From NCBI GenBank assembly GCA_005787025.1, contig SYCH01000023.1:1-6011 (forward strand): DNA of 6,011 bases, in the 5' to 3' direction. The translations under genes were made by a program, and so were the position numbers. Below the pieces are notes generated by a model. It had not been told where the DNA came from and did not search any database. It saw only the letters and a list, made by a program, of their open reading frames with translations. This document shows positions 5,501 to 6,011 of this stretch, piece after piece. This stretch comes from Actinomycetota bacterium. Lineage in GTDB: Bacteria; Actinomycetota; Acidimicrobiia; Acidimicrobiales; Ilumatobacteraceae. The stretch's first letter is position 1. Every line of letters starts with the position of its first letter.

Positions 5501-6011
5501 TCAGGCCGCCGGGGGCGTCGGTGAAGTCGACTCGCCGCCGGCGACGGTCGTGCTCGGAGCGGCGGTCGTCGGCGGGGTGGTGGAGCGACATCCGTCCACG
5601 GCCTTCACGATGGGGAAGGGGTTGACCGCGGGCCCGCCACCGGGGTGGTACTCGAAATGCAAATGGGGTGCCGAGCTGCTCCCGGTGTTGCCCACGTATC
5701 CGATGACCTGTCCGGCCACGACCTCCGATTCGAGGCCGATGCCGTCGGCGAAGGTCGAGAGGTGGGCGTAATGGAAGTAGGTCCCGTCGGCCGCGGTGAG
5801 ACGCAGGGCGTTCCCGCCCAGCGAACCGGGCCGATCGAAGAACTGTCGCGTGATCGTCCCGTCGACCACCGCGTACAACGGCTGGCCGGTGCGAGCGATG
5901 ATGTCGACGCCTTCATGACGACGTCCCCCGGCGCGCGGTGACATCCACGTGTCGGAGAACCAACACGGACCGAGAACCGGGAAGACCCCGATGGACACGG
6001 TGGTCACCGGC
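5501..6011 (-). CDS. M23-family metallopeptidase, N-terminus cut by right edge
   Basis: The last 170 codons of a peptidoglycan-endopeptidase-like protein are visible; numbering here is from the codon at 6007. The M23 (LytM/lysostaphin) domain spans about 9-132. Zinc ligands are expected to be His31 and Asp35 in RRHEGVDI and His117 in PHLHFE, with His82 (YAHL) and His115 completing the active site; all are present, so it looks catalytically competent. A GTG at 6007 is probably internal, since no signal peptide precedes the domain and the frame stays open to the edge. Cys15 and Cys140 flank the domain and could pair outside the cell. The C-terminal 28 residues are rich in Thr, Ser and Pro, like a wall-associated linker. 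It is likely secreted and involved in cell-wall cleavage or in regulating another hydrolase. It converges on the ligase-fold gene. Confidence 0.94.
   Translation of the reverse strand, partial: PVTTVSIGVFPVLGPCWFSDTWMSPRAGGRRHEGVDIIARTGQPLYAVVDGTITRQFFDRPGSLGGNALRLTAADGTYFHYAHLSTFADGIGLESEVVAGQVIGYVGNTGSSSAPHLHFEYHPGGGPAVNPFPIVKAVDGCRSTTPPTTAAPSTTVAGGESTSPTPPAA

Noticed and set aside
5283..5771. A 162-codon plus-strand frame over the convergent junction
   Set aside because: It overlaps the ligase-fold gene out of frame and runs antisense to the M23 peptidase, whose zinc motifs are unmistakable.
6005..6007. GTG as the true start of the M23 peptidase
   Set aside because: It would leave the catalytic domain with no signal peptide, and the frame remains open to the window edge, so the gene is more likely cut off.

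Overview
The window looks like chromosome from a GC-rich actinobacterium, probably from or near the class Acidimicrobiia. That placement is an inference from strong G/C bias at third codon positions, the actinobacterial style of the proteins (a ROK kinase with a CxCG zinc motif, a FadE-type acyl-CoA dehydrogenase, an HNH protein opening MRSALVLNASYEPL) and promoter-like TAnnnT boxes placed 6-7 bases before start codons, as in leaderless transcripts. No RNA gene, insertion sequence, CRISPR array, phage gene or replication origin was seen. Coding density is very high; the longest non-coding stretch is 66 bases.

Layout. On the minus strand, a two-gene unit occupies the left end: a MoxR-type AAA+ ATPase (850-1800) followed two bases later by a DUF58 protein (1-847) whose C-terminus lies beyond the left edge. 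A 66-base divergent gap (1801-1866) separates it from a plus-strand run: a ROK-family sugar kinase (1867-2727), an acyl-CoA dehydrogenase (2737-3957), an uncharacterised 88-residue basic protein (3968-4234), an HNH-nuclease-fold protein (4265-4762) and a stand-alone lipoate/octanoate-ligase-fold protein (4768-5484). The last gene converges on a minus-strand M23 peptidase (5501-6011), whose N-terminus is cut by the right edge.

How the genes relate. MoxR and DUF58 form a classic chaperone-type pair, often followed by a transglutaminase-like membrane protein that would lie off the left edge. The plus-strand genes are tightly packed, but their functions do not make one obvious pathway: a sugar kinase, acyl-CoA oxidation, an HNH protein and lipoyl-type protein modification. 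Box positions suggest that the ROK gene and the dehydrogenase each have their own promoter, and that the three genes after the dehydrogenase depend on it or on promoters not recognised here.

No clearly new biological system is present. The points most worth a second look are the repeated leaderless-type boxes, a Glu-to-His change at the sugar-binding motif of the ROK kinase, the small unknown protein in the same reading frame as the HNH gene, and the uncertain specificity of the ligase-fold protein.
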